Source: Gemmatimonadota bacterium (GTDB lineage Bacteria; Gemmatimonadota; Gemmatimonadetes; Longimicrobiales; Gaopeijiaceae). Taken from it: a stretch of DNA of 43,650 nucleotides. Below, piece by piece: positions 42,690 through 43,650 of the stretch. The notes under the pieces were generated by a model that was not told the origin of the DNA, made no database searches, and saw only the letters and a program-made list of their open reading frames with translations. Both the position numbers and the translations under genes were made by a program. Each line of letters opens with the position of its first letter. The stretch's first letter is position 1. Where the stretch lies: assembly GCA_022571515.1 (NCBI GenBank), contig JACZXQ010000027.1, positions 1 through 43,650 on the forward strand. Direction: 5' to 3'.

Positions 42690-43650
42690 TCACATCGTGA
42701 TCGCCGACTCCCTGAACAGCTCCGGGGCCCCTGACTTCAGCAGGAAGATCGACCGTTCATCCTCTCGGCGCAGTTCGATCGCTTGCCAAACCAGAAGCAC
42801 ATGGAAGGTCAGCTCTTCTCCCGAGCGCGTTCGAACGAAGCCCTTGGCGTCATACTTGGCCTTCAGGCCCCTGCCTTCGAACTCCTCCGAGTAGTCCACG
42901 CCATCGAGCAGTGACCTAATCTGGGCGGGGTCGGTGATGTTGTATTCGATCTCGGCCGGCGGATCTTCCCAGAACGGTCTGGTGCCGGCGTAGACCGCCA
43001 TCGCCTCCACGTCCTCCGCGGCGGGCAGAGTGGCGTCGGTCCGTACCTCTTTCTTCTTCACGTGGTCCTCGGGGCCTAAATCGCAGCCTTTGGGCTCCGG
43101 GGTCTGCCCGGGCTCGGCTTTTTGATCGCTGACATCATCGGGGTCCTCGCGCGCGTACACGGCCCTAGTGGGCGCCTTCCCGGTGACCCCGAAGAAGTCG
43201 GCCACCTCCGCGAGCTTGGTCGCGCCTTCATTACATTGGCCGACGTTGCAGCCGAACATAATGATCTCGGCGTCATCGCAGAACTTTCCCTGAAGCCCCC
43301 TTAAAGCGTCTTGCCACTCTTCGCTCTTTCCGTTGATCTCCTTGCACGTAATCGATTCGCGTCCTGCACCCATTGAGATGTTGCCCGGAGCTCCGTGACC
43401 GAGCAGGACGAGTTTCTTGATGCAGCAATCTTTCTCTCGGATCTTGGACAACACCTTTTCGGCCATGTCCTCCTTGCTTCCTGCCGTTAGAGCGTCAGGG
43501 TGCTCCTCCTGGAAGTCATGGTTGTCGTTATCCTCCTCGGGCCAGTCGATGACCTTTACAACGCATTCCTTCTTTGGCTTTGGAGCGAAGAGCCGCCGTA
43601 ACAGCCAGTACGGGATTAGGAGAAGAAGGAGCGCCAGAATGACCCAGAGA
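42690..43650 (-). CDS. Membrane-anchored caspase-like (clan CD-type) protein, partial
   Basis: The frame runs open past the window's right edge, so the 5' end is missing; at least 320 residues are present. The visible N-terminal part is a membrane helix (LWVILALLLLIPYWLL) and a basic stretch (RRLFAPKPKKE). LVLLGHGAPGNISMGAG and IIMFGCNVGQCNEG then give a His-Cys pair like that of DUF4347/CHAT clan CD peptidases. A C-terminal soluble region of ~150 residues is unrecognised. Catalysis is inferred from the His and Cys spacing only. An internal ATG at 43466 is not the start. Such proteins can be defence or cell-death effectors. Confidence 0.7.
   Translation of the reverse strand, partial: LWVILALLLLLIPYWLLRRLFAPKPKKECVVKVIDWPEEDNDNHDFQEEHPDALTAGSKEDMAEKVLSKIREKDCCIKKLVLLGHGAPGNISMGAGRESITCKEINGKSEEWQDALRGLQGKFCDDAEIIMFGCNVGQCNEGATKLAEVADFFGVTGKAPTRAVYAREDPDDVSDQKAEPGQTPEPKGCDLGPEDHVKKKEVRTDATLPAAEDVEAMAVYAGTRPFWEDPPAEIEYNITDPAQIRSLLDGVDYSEEFEGRGLKAKYDAKGFVRTRSGEELTFHVLLVWQAIELRREDERSIFLLKSGAPELFRESAITM

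Overview
The window is high-GC bacterial DNA with short intergenic gaps, many ATGA/GTGA stop-start overlaps and frequent GTG/TTG starts. A large secreted S9 prolyl oligopeptidase, a BNR/sortilin-like propeller protein with Gly/Arg-rich tails, an LVIVD-repeat protein with Ig-like domains, an exported RidA and an exported multicopper oxidase together suggest a Gemmatimonadota-like organism. That placement is an inference from gene content; no taxonomic marker protein was searched.

Layout. (1) 1-8629 is an accessory region. It holds a polytopic membrane protein, two diverged ~315-bp repeats that end in a tRNA-like 3' part (1905-2223 and 4199-4513), a decayed IS5-type transposase, an orphan AAA ATPase with 15-bp iterons upstream, and a tightly coupled three-gene operon. 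The operon encodes an XRE/ImmA-like regulator with a broken metalloprotease motif, an inositol-monophosphatase-like enzyme, and a bifunctional inositol-1-phosphate cytidylyltransferase/CDP-alcohol transferase. It is flanked by pieces of the same repeat and of the same IS5 family. (2) 8630-16562 is a sulfur/efflux region: a cysteine synthase-rhodanese fusion, a DUF971 protein, and an operon of ArsR regulator, TolC, membrane-fusion protein, RND pump and DUF2892. (3) 16583-23873 encodes exported proteins: LVIVD, S9 peptidase, an unknown protein and a multicopper oxidase. (4) 23896-29565 is a phospholipid region: exported RidA, an SDR epimerase, a diacylglycerol kinase, a Tam41-like CDP-DAG synthase candidate, a CDP-alcohol phosphatidyltransferase and an alpha/beta hydrolase. 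(5) 29720-39063 holds the BNR propeller protein, a histidine phosphatase, polyphosphate kinase 1, a Pycsar-effector-like (DUF5706) membrane protein, and an exported metallo-beta-lactamase-fold protein. A complete ISNCY-like insertion sequence, with inverted repeats and an 8-bp target duplication, separates the last two. (6) 39083-43650 holds an SNF-family transporter with a class V aminotransferase, RNase P RNA, tRNA-Arg(CCG) with a strong hairpin, and the 3' part of a membrane-anchored caspase-like (clan CD-type) gene that runs off the window.

How the genes may work together. Two gene sets make coherent pathways. The kinase, Tam41-like enzyme and CDP-alcohol transferase could run diacylglycerol -> phosphatidate -> CDP-DAG -> phospholipid. 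The 4711-8340 operon has the parts for making a CDP-inositol-derived phosphodiester and dephosphorylating it, under a metallopeptidase-like regulator that probably binds its own 11-bp dyad. The second set sits between mobile-element and tRNA remnants and is the best candidate for an undescribed system. All assignments rest on motifs read by eye; no database search was run.
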